Shown: positions 16,960 through 26,254 of the stretch, one piece after another
Numbering within the stretch: the first letter of the stretch is position 1
Layout of the letters: each line of letters opens with the position of its first letter
Assembly (NCBI GenBank): GCA_011056555.1
Contig: DSEQ01000042.1
Coordinates: 1 to 64,000 of the forward strand
Length of the DNA stretch: 64,000 nt
Source of the DNA: Candidatus Zixiibacteriota bacterium
GTDB taxonomy: Bacteria > Zixibacteria > MSB-5A5 > JAABVY01
Direction: 5' to 3'
Position numbers and translations under genes: made by a program
The notes under the pieces: model-generated
What the model was told of the DNA's origin: nothing
The model's input: the letters and a program-made list of their open reading frames with translations, nothing else
Databases searched by the model: none

Positions 16960-17975
16960 CAGACTCTCCCTTCTAAAGCGGCAAGCGCTTTGGACGCTGC
17001 CTCGGCAACATCCGGGTTAGTATCGTTCAGAATATTTCTCAAGACCGCCAAAGACCTTTCGTCCTTAAGGCCGGAGAGCGCCTTGGCAGCCGCAATTCGA
17101 ATAGTGTCATTTTCATCCGTAAGCAGATTCAGGATTTTATCGGTAACCGACTGATCCCCAATTGTGCCGGCCACATCTATCGCATGAAGCCTTACACCCA
17201 AATCCTGATCATTCAGGAACATGGCGATAGAGCTCAGGGCACTGGATCCTTCCAGGCTGACCATGGCATCGATGGCGGCTTTCCGCACCCGGGGATGATC
17301 GTCGTTGAGGATTGCCCTGATCGGTTCCAGGGCACGCCGGTCGGCGATCCGTCCCAGGGATTCCACCGCTGAAAGCCTGACCTCCCATTCAGGGTGATTC
17401 AAAGCTGTAATCAATGGCTCCACCACCTCCCGTTCGCCTATCCATCCCAGAGCTGCGGCGGCCATTTTCTGACGCTTGATTTCAGAACCGCCGAGGTCTT
17501 TGCAAAAATGATCGACAACTTTCTGGCCGCCAATCAATACCAGCGCCCCCAGACATGCCTCGCATACATCGACGCAATCATCGTCAAGCCACTGTATGAG
17601 TTTTCCGACATCGCGATCGTCGCCCACCCAGCCGATAGATTTTATGGCCGCGCCACGAACATTGCCTGACCTGTCCTCGGCCAATTTGAAAAGCGTATTT
17701 AGGATATTCCGATCTCCGATTTTACCGAGTGTGCAGGCCGCCTGCTCACGCACCGCCGCGCTCTGGTGCTCAGCCAGCTTCATTACCTCTTGAACATAGC
17801 GCGGGTTTCCTGAACAGGCTATAGTTCCCAGCAGATTGCAGATTTCATCATCACTGCCGTTGGAAAGAGTCCGGGCTATAATTTCAGGACATGAAGCGGT
17901 GCTATTTTTGAGCACATCCGTGGCCTGGAAACGCATCTCATCATTCGGATCATGACAGGAGTCGAGCTTCTCCAT
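16959..17975 (-). CDS. HEAT-repeat (PBS-lyase type) scaffold protein
   Basis: 338 aa from ATG 17975, with GAGGT 7 nt upstream; the longer frame runs into the STAS gene. At least nine HEAT repeats of about 31 residues carry the recurring pattern VR-AA--ALG-IGD---V--L (for example VREQAACTLGKIGD and VRLSAVESLGRIAD). Such proteins are alpha-solenoid binding platforms. No enzyme motif. Its place between a STAS antagonist and response regulators suggests it bridges these modules. That is inference from position. Confidence 0.85.
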   Translation of the reverse strand: MEKLDSCHDPNDEMRFQATDVLKNSTASCPEIIARTLSNGSDDEICNLLGTIACSGNPRYVQEVMKLAEHQSAAVREQAACTLGKIGDRNILNTLFKLAEDRSGNVRGAAIKSIGWVGDDRDVGKLIQWLDDDCVDVCEACLGALVLIGGQKVVDHFCKDLGGSEIKRQKMAAAALGWIGEREVVEPLITALNHPEWEVRLSAVESLGRIADRRALEPIRAILNDDHPRVRKAAIDAMVSLEGSSALSSIAMFLNDQDLGVRLHAIDVAGTIGDQSVTDKILNLLTDENDTIRIAAAKALSGLKDERSLAVLRNILNDTNPDVAEAASKALAALEGRV

Positions 17976-17985
17976 AAATGCTACC

Positions 17986-18345
17986 TCAGTTGGCTGCCGC
18001 CGCCTTGTGGTGACCGAAGGCGGCCAGGGCTTCAGTTTCCCCGGGATAAATATCGAATATATGAGAAAGCTGGGTAATCTCGAATATTTCCTGAACATAC
18101 GGCGACAGGCTGCAGAGCGCGACCTTGCCATTTGCGCCGCGAACCTCTTTCAGGGTCGAAATTAGCGTACCCAGTCCGGAGCTGTTGATAAAATCCACCT
18201 GCGCGAGATTGAGAAGGATATTGACCTTACCCTGATTCAGGTGCTCCCTCACTATGGTCTTCAATTCAGAAGAACTTGTAAGATCCAAACGTCCCTTTAG
18301 ATTGAATACTTGAAAAACCTGAGCTGTCTTAACTTTAATCTCCAT
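17986..18345 (-). CDS. STAS-domain anti-sigma-factor antagonist (SpoIIAA/RsbV-like)
   Basis: 119 aa. FNLKGRLDLTSS and DFINSSGLGTLIS, where one of the paired serines at 55-56 is the expected phosphorylation site. This family sequesters RsbW-type kinases when unphosphorylated. It ends in an Ala-rich tail (HHKAAAAN). It is 12 nt downstream of the RsbW-like gene, so the pair forms a partner switch. Confidence 0.88.
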   Translation of the reverse strand: MEIKVKTAQVFQVFNLKGRLDLTSSSELKTIVREHLNQGKVNILLNLAQVDFINSSGLGTLISTLKEVRGANGKVALCSLSPYVQEIFEITQLSHIFDIYPGETEALAAFGHHKAAAAN

Positions 18346-18357
18346 ATCTAAATTCTC

Positions 18358-18810
18358 CTAAAAGGATTGAATCCTCTTTTCCTTATTTTCGAAGTTGTTG
18401 ATCAATGTCAGGATGTTCGCTCCCTTCGAATTGCGCTCATAATATGCTTCATCTACAAGCTCGCGCATCAGGAGCAGCCCCCTCCCGCAGATTCCCTCTG
18501 GATCCGCTTTATCCGACACATGGTTTATATTCTTATTCATCGGCAAAATCCCATTATCCTCTATCAAAATCTTGACCGATTTTTCACCGGGATAAAAGGT
18601 TAGCTTGATTTCGGTGTCAGGATCTTTCTGGTTTCCATGTTGAAACGCGTTAGTAAAACCTTCCGAAAGAGCCACCAGAATCATGTGGCGCTTTTTATCG
18701 GATAAAGGCAGTTCCTTCAGGAGACCTTCGCATACCGGATAAAGCCACTTTACGCTTTCCATGCGATTGGGGATCACAACCTTTACACTTTCATTCACGT
18801 AATCGCTCAT
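18358..18810 (-). CDS. RsbW/SpoIIAB-like anti-sigma serine kinase
   Basis: 150 aa from ATG 18810 (AGGA about 7 nt upstream). A GTG at 18921 would add a basic segment with no domain match. HATPase_c_2 motifs: ALSEGFTNAFQHG (N-box), ILIEDNGI (G1), and GRGLLLMRELVDE (G2). It should phosphorylate the adjacent STAS protein and bind a partner, classically a sigma factor, although no sigma factor gene is in view. First gene of the minus-strand signalling block. Confidence 0.85.
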   Translation of the reverse strand: MSDYVNESVKVVIPNRMESVKWLYPVCEGLLKELPLSDKKRHMILVALSEGFTNAFQHGNQKDPDTEIKLTFYPGEKSVKILIEDNGILPMNKNINHVSDKADPEGICGRGLLLMRELVDEAYYERNSKGANILTLINNFENKEKRIQSF

Positions 18811-18989
18811 TCTGCAATCCTGATCAGTAAACCCTGGATTTCGTTCAACTGATTGGACCCTCTGCCTTTCGGAGACGCTTTCGATCTCCTTTTTGAATTG
18901 CGTTTTTTTGATGAAAAGCACTCTATCTTATTATCGGCCGTAGATTTGAATTTCTGTAATCCTGAATGGGCCGGGCCAACTTTCAATTC

Positions 18990-19017
18990 TTGACAAAATA
19001 GATATTTAAGGTAAATT
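18990..19017 (+). promoter_or_regulatory. Possible sigma-70 promoter upstream of the THEP1 gene
   Basis: TTGACA at 18990-18995, 16-nt spacer, TAAATT at 19012-19017. The same TTGAC-N16-TAAATT arrangement precedes the ammonia-lyase gene at 24647-24674. It lies in the divergent gap between the signalling block and the plus-strand genes. Confidence 0.4.
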
Positions 19018-19087
19018 TATAGCGGATATATATGATATCGGAAAAACGCTATTCTTTATACCTGTCACCGGCATTCGGAAAAGATGG

Positions 19088-19621
19088 ATGTCCAACAATA
19101 TTTTGATTACAGGCCCGCCGGGCTGCGGAAAAACTACCTTGATCAGGCAAATTGCTGCAGAGCTGGCTCTTGATGTCTCCGGTTTTTATACGGAAGAAAT
19201 ACGTGAAGATGGGAAACGCCAGGGATTTCGGATAGAATTTCTCGATGGCAAATCCGGAATTCTGGCGCGCAAAGGTCTCTCTTCAAAATATCGTGTGGGC
19301 TCCTATGGCGTTGATCTGGCGCAGTTTGATTCACTTATTGCACAAGAAAAATTAAACATAATGAAAAGCGCCTGCGTTATTATTGATGAAATCGGAAAGA
19401 TGGAGCTCTTCTCCCAACAATTCAGGGAATTGATAACGAGAGTGCTGGATTCGAATCAGGCGGTGGCGGCTACAATCATGTACAAGCCGCATCCATTCGC
19501 CGACAGTATCAAGAACAGAGCTGATGTGGATTTAATAAGATTGGAAAAAAACAGATTCCAGCCCGCAAAGAAACAAGTTCTGGATTTAATGAAAACATAT
19601 AATCCCGCACGGGATTTTTAA
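19088..19621 (+). CDS. THEP1-family nucleoside-triphosphatase
   Basis: 177 aa P-loop NTPase. Walker A ITGPPGCGKTTLI at residues 6-18, then GFYTEEIREDGKRQGF, which is characteristic of the THEP1 (NTPase_1) family, and Walker B CVIIDEIGKMEL. The family hydrolyses ATP and GTP slowly and its cellular role is unclear. It starts the plus-strand block and ends 17 nt before the first M1 peptidase. A functional tie to that secreted protein is not evident. Confidence 0.9.
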   Translation: MSNNILITGPPGCGKTTLIRQIAAELALDVSGFYTEEIREDGKRQGFRIEFLDGKSGILARKGLSSKYRVGSYGVDLAQFDSLIAQEKLNIMKSACVIIDEIGKMELFSQQFRELITRVLDSNQAVAATIMYKPHPFADSIKNRADVDLIRLEKNRFQPAKKQVLDLMKTYNPARDF

Positions 19622-19638
19622 ATACCTCTGGAGGAGTC

Positions 19639-22224
19639 ATGTACCTGAGATCAAAAAAGTCCTTCTTGCCTGTTCTTCTTTTCATCTTAATTACTCTTAA
19701 TACCGGCCTTTACGGCGACATACTTCAAACTTATAAAGGCACTCTCCCGAAGCCAACCGAGGATGAATGGCAGGAGATGCTGGACAGCAGGGAGGACAGA
19801 CACGCCTGCAAGCAGAAGACGGCAAAAGCCCTGAACGACTACAAATATTCACGCCTGGCGCTGTATCCGAACCCCACGTCAAACCAGCTGAAAGTCGATA
19901 TGCTTTACTACGAAATCAATCTTGAGCTGAATTTCTCATCGATGACCATCAGCGGTTTCTGCGAGTCGCTGATTAAAGCTGTTTATGACGGCGTTGACGC
20001 GGTCGATTTCAATTTCACGAATAATAGCGGTAATCTTAGCGTTTATAATGTCTACCTTAACGGTAATCCCATAAGCAATTATAATCACAGCGGCGATCTG
20101 CTGACCGTATATCTGGGACAGGTTTTTAATAACGGAGATCAGTTTACGATCAGGGTGGAATATGGAGGCTATCCCGGTTTTGACGGCACCGACGGCCTCA
20201 AATTCTACTCTGACTGGGGAGTGCAGATAGCCTACACAAACTGCGAACCGTGGGGAGCAAGGCTGTGGTGGCCGTGTAAGGACCACCCCTACGATAAACC
20301 GGATTCAATCGATGTCGTCATAACCCATCCTTCCAGCTATACCCTGGTATCGAATGGAGTTATGCGCAGTTCGGTCAGCAACGGCGACGGGACATACACT
20401 ACTCACTGGCATGAAGATTATCCCATCGCCACCTATCTTGTCCAGATCGGCTGCACGGATTACACCCTGTACACCGACTCCTGGGAATATGAAACCGGCC
20501 AGAGCATGCCCATCTATAATTACTCCTATCCGGGTGTGCCCTCCAGCAGCGGATATTATTCGACCTACTACATGAGAACCTACACCAAGCCATCCCTGGA
20601 GGCGCTATCCTACTATTTCACGCTCTATCCATTTGTGGATGAGAAGTACGGACATAACCATTACGGCTGGGGCGGGGCTATGGAGCACCAGACATTGACC
20701 TCGATCTCCGCCTACTTCAACTCGGAATATGTGATCGCGCACGAGCTCGCCCATCAATGGGCGGGAGATAAAATAACCTGCGAAAATTTTCATCATATGT
20801 GGCTCAACGAAGGCTTTGCCTCATATGCTGAGCCCCTCTATTTCAAGTACCATTACGGCTATTCATATTACAAAAGCTGGCTGGAGAGCCAAAAACATCT
20901 GGACGCCGGGACTCCCTATGTCGAGGACATAGTCAATGACAACATGTTTGATAATGCGACCGTGTACGATAAGGGTTCATGGGTAGTCTACATGCTGCAC
21001 ATGGTACTGGGCGATTCGCTCTTCTTTGAAGCGATGGACAATTACTTCAATCATCCGCTCCTGGCCTGGGGTGGCGCTGTCACGGAAGACCTGGAGATGG
21101 CCTGTGAAGAGGTCTACGGTTCCGATCTTTCCTGGTTCTTCAACCAGTGGATATATGTACCCGGCAATCCGAATTATTCTTATTCGTATATGGATGAGCC
21201 GGATTCCGTAAACGGCGGCTATGACGCCTTTCTGCTTCTGCGCCAGGAACAGGAAGGCCCGGTTTTTCAGATGCCTGTGGATATGAGAGTGTTCGCCGGC
21301 GGCTGGGACACAGCTTTCACCGTGTTCAACAGCCAGCGCGGGCAGGTCTGGGAGATAGATGTGCCCAATCCGATCGATTCCATGTGGGTTGACAGGGACG
21401 AGAAAATACTGCGTACTGTGGAATACGATCCGGATTTCAGCCTGAGCATCCTGGCGGAAAAGGAAGTCGATACCGCCTACATAGGGCAGCCCTATTATGC
21501 CGAATACACCGCAGTCGCCGGCGTCCCCCCCTACAGCTGGCGCCGAGTGACCGGCCAATTTCCGTATGGGTTGACATTCCATAATGAATCGACAGCGTAT
21601 CTGGAAGGCACACCCACCTGGGCCTCGGCCTTCCTCTTTACCCTCGAGGTGACCGACAGTGATACGCCGCAGAATGCCGATACAATCACCTTAAGCATTG
21701 TTGTTCTGGAAGGAGAAGTGCCCAACATCCCGCAGCTCCTGCTTCCTGTAAATGGAACCACAACCTCCAATACAGAGCCGCTGTTTTCATGGAGCTCCAC
21801 CGCCGGCGACGGAGGCAGCTATACATTCCAGAGTGCGTCCGACCAGGATTTTAATAATATTATTTCAACCATAACAGGCATTGCCGATACAACATATATT
21901 CCCCAGAATCCCCTTCCGGAGGGCGCGGTATTCTGGCATGTCAAGGCGATCAATTCAGAGGGACACGCCAGCGATTACCAGGGCAATCCGTATCTGGTTA
22001 TAATAGATTCATCAGAGCCTCAACTCAGAGGCGACTGTAATGGAGACGGGGTGACCAATATCTCTGATGCGGTCTATATAATCAATTATGTTTTTGTCGG
22101 CGGCGATCCGCCTGATCCATGGATAATGGGGGACCCTAACTGTGATAGTGCGGTCAATATGTCGGATGCAGTGTATTTAATCAACTATATATTTATGGGC
22201 GGCCTGCCTCCCTGCGAGGTGTAA
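19639..22224 (+). CDS. Secreted M1-family metallopeptidase with dockerin-like tail
   Basis: 861 aa with a signal peptide (about 1-26). The M1 catalytic region has the GAMEN-like GGAMEH and HELAHQWAG (His368, Glu369, His372), then Glu391 in WLNEGF, the HExxH-18-E zinc site. After residue about 600 come a putative Ig-like domain (GVPPYSWRRVTGQFPYGL) and a fibronectin-like stretch. The last 65 residues are two dockerin-like calcium repeats (GDCNGDGVTNISDAVYIINY; NCDSAVNMSDAVYLINY). It ends in PCEV. The preceding GGAGGAG supports the start. Probably degrades peptides outside the cell while tethered by its tail. Confidence 0.9.
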   Translation: MYLRSKKSFLPVLLFILITLNTGLYGDILQTYKGTLPKPTEDEWQEMLDSREDRHACKQKTAKALNDYKYSRLALYPNPTSNQLKVDMLYYEINLELNFSSMTISGFCESLIKAVYDGVDAVDFNFTNNSGNLSVYNVYLNGNPISNYNHSGDLLTVYLGQVFNNGDQFTIRVEYGGYPGFDGTDGLKFYSDWGVQIAYTNCEPWGARLWWPCKDHPYDKPDSIDVVITHPSSYTLVSNGVMRSSVSNGDGTYTTHWHEDYPIATYLVQIGCTDYTLYTDSWEYETGQSMPIYNYSYPGVPSSSGYYSTYYMRTYTKPSLEALSYYFTLYPFVDEKYGHNHYGWGGAMEHQTLTSISAYFNSEYVIAHELAHQWAGDKITCENFHHMWLNEGFASYAEPLYFKYHYGYSYYKSWLESQKHLDAGTPYVEDIVNDNMFDNATVYDKGSWVVYMLHMVLGDSLFFEAMDNYFNHPLLAWGGAVTEDLEMACEEVYGSDLSWFFNQWIYVPGNPNYSYSYMDEPDSVNGGYDAFLLLRQEQEGPVFQMPVDMRVFAGGWDTAFTVFNSQRGQVWEIDVPNPIDSMWVDRDEKILRTVEYDPDFSLSILAEKEVDTAYIGQPYYAEYTAVAGVPPYSWRRVTGQFPYGLTFHNESTAYLEGTPTWASAFLFTLEVTDSDTPQNADTITLSIVVLEGEVPNIPQLLLPVNGTTTSNTEPLFSWSSTAGDGGSYTFQSASDQDFNNIISTITGIADTTYIPQNPLPEGAVFWHVKAINSEGHASDYQGNPYLVIIDSSEPQLRGDCNGDGVTNISDAVYIINYVFVGGDPPDPWIMGDPNCDSAVNMSDAVYLINYIFMGGLPPCEV

Positions 22225-22269
22225 TATCGTTTCGCGGCTCGTAAAAGCAAGCTTCGGGCGGAGGAAGTC

Positions 22270-24549
22270 TTGACCACAAGAATTCTGATTCTAATCAGCC
22301 TCTTATGGTTCTGGCTGTGCCTGAACAGCTTTAGCTCTGCCGACAGGCTCGGGGATAACGAGGCTTCAACCTACAGGACGAAAGACAGCGTTCTGCTTGA
22401 GTTGCTGGAGGCAAAAAAACAGCTGCCCCCCTCGATAATCAAAAATGCCGATTCCGCACGGCAGGCTGATTTATCTATGATGCGCGCATTCGGGCTTTCG
22501 GCCCCCACATCAAACATGTTGAAATACGATATCAATCATTACCGTATAGATATCGTCCTGGATTTTGCAGTAAAGGACATTCATTCGGAAGTAACCATTA
22601 CCGGTACTGCTCTTCAAGACGGCTTATCTTTGATCGACCTGACATTTAAAGATAACTATATCAAAGACAATGTCAGCGTTAACGGCGCTCCTGCATCGAA
22701 TCTGCACAACGGCGAACTCTTTACGGTGTATCTTCCCGAACCGATTGACAGTGGCGAGACTTTTCAAATCACCGTGCAATATTATGGTTACCCGATTTTC
22801 AGCGGTACGCCGCATTCCGGGGTGGGCGGCGGTTTGAGTTATGCAGCGCAATATACCAGCCAGATTTGTCAGACTGAATGCGAGCCGTTTGGATCCAGAA
22901 ACTGGTTTCCCTGCAAGGATTTTCCGTTTGACAAGGCCGACAGCGTTGATCTTCTGGTGACACATCCGAACGGCATGACGACCTCGGCCAACGGCCTTCT
23001 GCAGTCAATCACCGATAACGGCGATGGCACCGCTACAACTCACTGGAAGACCCGGTATCCGATTACGACTTATGTCATACATTTTGTAACGGCCTATCAG
23101 CAGCTTTATGAACAGCAATGGGAGTACGCTCCCGGCGATACCATGCCGGTGGTGGTCTACGCTTATGACGGTTATTCCCAGGGGGTGAATAACTACCTTA
23201 CATATACGATTCCAGGGCTCGATATTTTCTCTGAGATTTTCGGCCTTTATCCCTTTGTTGAAGAAAAATACGGCAATTCGTTCTATGATTTGTGGGGTAT
23301 GGAAAACCAGACCATGACGGTGCTGGTGCCTCCAATTGCGGTGGAATGGATTATCATCCATGAGATGGCGCATCACTGGTGGGGAAATCTGATTACATGC
23401 AAAAACTTTCATCATGTCTGGCTCAATGAGGGCTTTGCAACCTATGCCGAAGCTCTCTATTATGAATATCTTTACGGTATTGATTATTATCACGATTATA
23501 TCCAGTCCCAGGCATGCTTGAATGTCGGTTCCGTGTATGTTGAGGATTTGGATAATGATGACATTTTTGATGGCGCAACATCCTATAATAAGGGTTCCCG
23601 CGTACTGCATATGCTGCGCGGGGTTGTGGGTGATTCTGCTATTATTGAAATTCTTCAAAATTATCAATCCGATCCTGAGTTGAGATACGGCTGGGCTACA
23701 ACCGCCGATTTTCAGGCTCATGCAGAAGCGGTATATGGCTCATCCCTTGACTGGTTCTTCGATCAATGGATTTACCAGCCCGGCAATCCCCATTATGAAT
23801 ATGGATGGATAAACCTATATGATTCTGTGACAGGCAACCATCAACTGGGCCTGCAGATTTTTCAGATTCAAACGGAGGATCCGTATAATTTCCCGCTGTT
23901 TTCCATGCCTGTCCAGATACAGGTCTTCTATGACTCACAGGATACTGTCCTGACAGTCTTCAATAACTCGCTCACGCAAACATATCTCCTGGACATTCCC
24001 ATGCCGGCCGACTCGGTTAAATTCGACCCTGACAGATGGATTTTGTCCACTGTCCTCGAGACCCAATTTGCCATGGGTTCTACCACAAAAACATTGGACA
24101 CGGCAAGCCTGACCGAATACTACTATCTGGAACTGGAAGCCATCGGCGGCACTCCGCCATATTCATGGGAGCTGATTTTCGGGCAGCTTCCCTATGGAGT
24201 TACGTTGCAAAACGAAGATTCATCTTATCTGGCCGGTTATCCGAACTATGCCTCGGAGTTCAACTTCACGTTACGTGTGACCGATTCGTCCGATCCGCAA
24301 AAAACTGACGATACCCGGATTACGATCGTGGTGCTGGATGAAGGCTATGTCTGCGGCGATGCAAATAACGACGCCCTGGTCAATGTCTCCGATGCGGTCT
24401 GGATCATCAACTACGTGTTCGTGGGAGGCTCCGCACCCGTCCCCTGGAACGCGGGTGAGGTCAATTGTGACGGCAACGTTAATGTAAGCGATGCGGTCTG
24501 GATCATTAATTATGTCTTTGTTGAGGGAGCCGCTCCCTGCGACTGCTGA
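22270..24549 (+). CDS. Second secreted M1-family metallopeptidase with dockerin-like tail
   Basis: 759 aa from TTG (GGAGGAAGTC directly before it). A paralogue of the preceding gene, 45 nt away: signal peptide, GMEN, HEMAHHWWG (His364, Glu365, His368) and Glu387. It lacks the fibronectin-like segment but keeps the Ig-like domain (GGTPPYSWELIFGQLPYGV) and the two dockerin repeats, ending in APCDC. The pair is a tandem duplication that has diverged well beyond DNA-level identity. Both zinc sites are intact. Confidence 0.9.
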   Translation: MTTRILILISLLWFWLCLNSFSSADRLGDNEASTYRTKDSVLLELLEAKKQLPPSIIKNADSARQADLSMMRAFGLSAPTSNMLKYDINHYRIDIVLDFAVKDIHSEVTITGTALQDGLSLIDLTFKDNYIKDNVSVNGAPASNLHNGELFTVYLPEPIDSGETFQITVQYYGYPIFSGTPHSGVGGGLSYAAQYTSQICQTECEPFGSRNWFPCKDFPFDKADSVDLLVTHPNGMTTSANGLLQSITDNGDGTATTHWKTRYPITTYVIHFVTAYQQLYEQQWEYAPGDTMPVVVYAYDGYSQGVNNYLTYTIPGLDIFSEIFGLYPFVEEKYGNSFYDLWGMENQTMTVLVPPIAVEWIIIHEMAHHWWGNLITCKNFHHVWLNEGFATYAEALYYEYLYGIDYYHDYIQSQACLNVGSVYVEDLDNDDIFDGATSYNKGSRVLHMLRGVVGDSAIIEILQNYQSDPELRYGWATTADFQAHAEAVYGSSLDWFFDQWIYQPGNPHYEYGWINLYDSVTGNHQLGLQIFQIQTEDPYNFPLFSMPVQIQVFYDSQDTVLTVFNNSLTQTYLLDIPMPADSVKFDPDRWILSTVLETQFAMGSTTKTLDTASLTEYYYLELEAIGGTPPYSWELIFGQLPYGVTLQNEDSSYLAGYPNYASEFNFTLRVTDSSDPQKTDDTRITIVVLDEGYVCGDANNDALVNVSDAVWIINYVFVGGSAPVPWNAGEVNCDGNVNVSDAVWIINYVFVEGAAPCDC

Positions 24550-24646
24550 AAAAACGCATACATCTATAATTTAATCATGAACCAGCGCCCGTAAGCGCGC
24601 GGCAAAAACCCCATAAATGATTGATTTATCCATTTGCTGATTGCGC

Positions 24647-24674
24647 TTGACTTTCAGGCATTAGCATCTAAATT
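24647..24674 (+). promoter_or_regulatory. Possible promoter for the ammonia-lyase gene
   Basis: TTGACT at 24647-24652, 16-nt spacer, TAAATT at 24669-24674. The predicted transcription start falls about 30 nt before the GGAGGT ribosome site. Confidence 0.4.
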
Positions 24675-24711
24675 ACTGTCTTTAATTATAGATGATTTTG
24701 TGGAGGTACCA

Positions 24712-26238
24712 ATGCCCGTTATAGTAAACGGTGATAATTTGACAATAGAAAGCGTCGTGGATGTCGCCCGTAAACTCGAAAAAATAGAACTTTCTCCCGA
24801 GGCGGTCAGGAGGATCGAAGTCTGCCGTGAGCTGGTCGAGAAGAAGCTGCGCGAAAATGCTATCATGTATGGGGTAAATACAGGTATCGGAGAGTTATCA
24901 GAGGTCGTGCTTACACCCGAGCAGGTCGAAAAATTTCAGAAATATCTGATATACAGTCATGCCGCCGGAATCGGCGAACCGGCCTCGATCGAGGATACCC
25001 GCGCCGCGATTTTGAGCCGGATCAATGTCCACTGTAACGGTCATTCGGCGCTCAGGCTGAAGGTGGTGGAAACGCTTGCGGAAATGCTTAATAAAGGCGT
25101 GACTCCTGTGATGTGCCAGAAGGGATCAGTCGGAGCATCAGGCGACCTCTCCCCTATGGGGCAGATGGCGCTGGTGCCGATGGGCGAGGGTGAAGCATTT
25201 TATAAGGGAGGTCGTCTGCCCGGGGCCGAGGCTATGAAACGTGCCGGAATCGAAATCATTACCTACCAGGCTCGTGACGGCCTGGCAACGATTAACGGTT
25301 CCAACGTAATTACAGGTATGTCCTGCCTGGAGTGGCATGACGCCGACCGCTGGCTGAAACAGTCGGAAATTGCCGCTGCTATGGTTCTGGAGGTCCTGAA
25401 CGCCAATATGTCCGGTTATGATGACCGTCTGCACCGGGTACGGGGCCATAAAGGAGCGATTACCTGCGCGGAAAATATCCGAAGATTGACTGAGGAAAGC
25501 GAAATGCTGGCCCAAAAAGGCAAGAAAGTCCAGGATGCCTATTCTCTCAGGAGTACTCCCCAGGCGGTCGGTACCGGAAAGGATACAATGGGATTCGTGC
25601 GGCACCTGATCGAGACCGAACTGAACGGTGTATCCGATAATCCGATCTTCTTCCCTGAAGACGATACTGTCATATCCGGCGCAAATTTCCAGGGTTCGCC
25701 GATAGCATTTGCCACAGAATTCATGGGTATGACTGTCACTACAATCTCTGTGCTTTCCGAAAGAAGGATCAACCGTCTGACGAATCCGCATCTGTCTTCC
25801 GGTCTGCCGGCCTTTCTGACCAGGGGCGCGGGCATGTTCTCGGGCATGATGCTGGCGCAGTATACCGCCGGAGCGCTTGTGAACGAGAATCGCATACTTT
25901 CACACCCCGGAGCCACAGGTTCGATTCCGGCTGCTGCCGATCAGGAGGATTTCGTTTCGATGGGTATGACCTCCGCCATCAAGTGCCGCGATATTATCGA
26001 GAATGCCAACGGCGTTCTGGCAATTGAATTTTTGTGCGCGGCGCAGGCTGCGGACTTCCGCAGGCCATTGAAACTTTCCCCCGCGACAAATGCGGCGTTC
26101 GAGGTTATAAGAAAATACTCGGACTTCCTGGATGAGGACCGTCCCCTCTACGAAGACATAAATAAGCTGTCAGAGGTAGTGAAAAAAGGCGAGATTCTCG
26201 ATGCGGTACAGAAAGTCTGCGGCGAATTGAAATCTTAG
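24712..26238 (+). CDS. MIO-dependent aromatic amino acid ammonia-lyase, histidine-type
   Basis: 508 aa from ATG 24712, which follows GTGGAGGTACCA. The longer frame from 24634 crosses the promoter. The MIO tripeptide Ala142-Ser143-Gly144 lies in GSVGASGDLSPMG, at the same numbering as bacterial histidine ammonia-lyase. Catalytic Tyr is in MYGVNTGIGE. The Ser-His of IYSHAAGIGEP and the Glu in QEDFVSMG favour histidine as substrate. The INGSNVITG block is closer to phenylalanine/tyrosine lyases (NGTS) than to HutH (NGTQ), so specificity is open. No other hut gene is nearby. Catalyses non-oxidative deamination. Confidence 0.82.
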   Translation: MPVIVNGDNLTIESVVDVARKLEKIELSPEAVRRIEVCRELVEKKLRENAIMYGVNTGIGELSEVVLTPEQVEKFQKYLIYSHAAGIGEPASIEDTRAAILSRINVHCNGHSALRLKVVETLAEMLNKGVTPVMCQKGSVGASGDLSPMGQMALVPMGEGEAFYKGGRLPGAEAMKRAGIEIITYQARDGLATINGSNVITGMSCLEWHDADRWLKQSEIAAAMVLEVLNANMSGYDDRLHRVRGHKGAITCAENIRRLTEESEMLAQKGKKVQDAYSLRSTPQAVGTGKDTMGFVRHLIETELNGVSDNPIFFPEDDTVISGANFQGSPIAFATEFMGMTVTTISVLSERRINRLTNPHLSSGLPAFLTRGAGMFSGMMLAQYTAGALVNENRILSHPGATGSIPAAADQEDFVSMGMTSAIKCRDIIENANGVLAIEFLCAAQAADFRRPLKLSPATNAAFEVIRKYSDFLDEDRPLYEDINKLSEVVKKGEILDAVQKVCGELKS

Positions 26239-26254
26239 CAGCGATATAATCTCT

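Noticed and set aside
16959..18131. Long start for the HEAT-repeat protein
   Set aside because: The first 52 residues are the STAS gene read in another frame. ATG 17975 has a ribosome site and leaves a 10-nt gap.
19639..24549. The two M1 genes as one split gene
   Set aside because: Each has its own signal peptide, HExxH-18-E site and dockerin tail.
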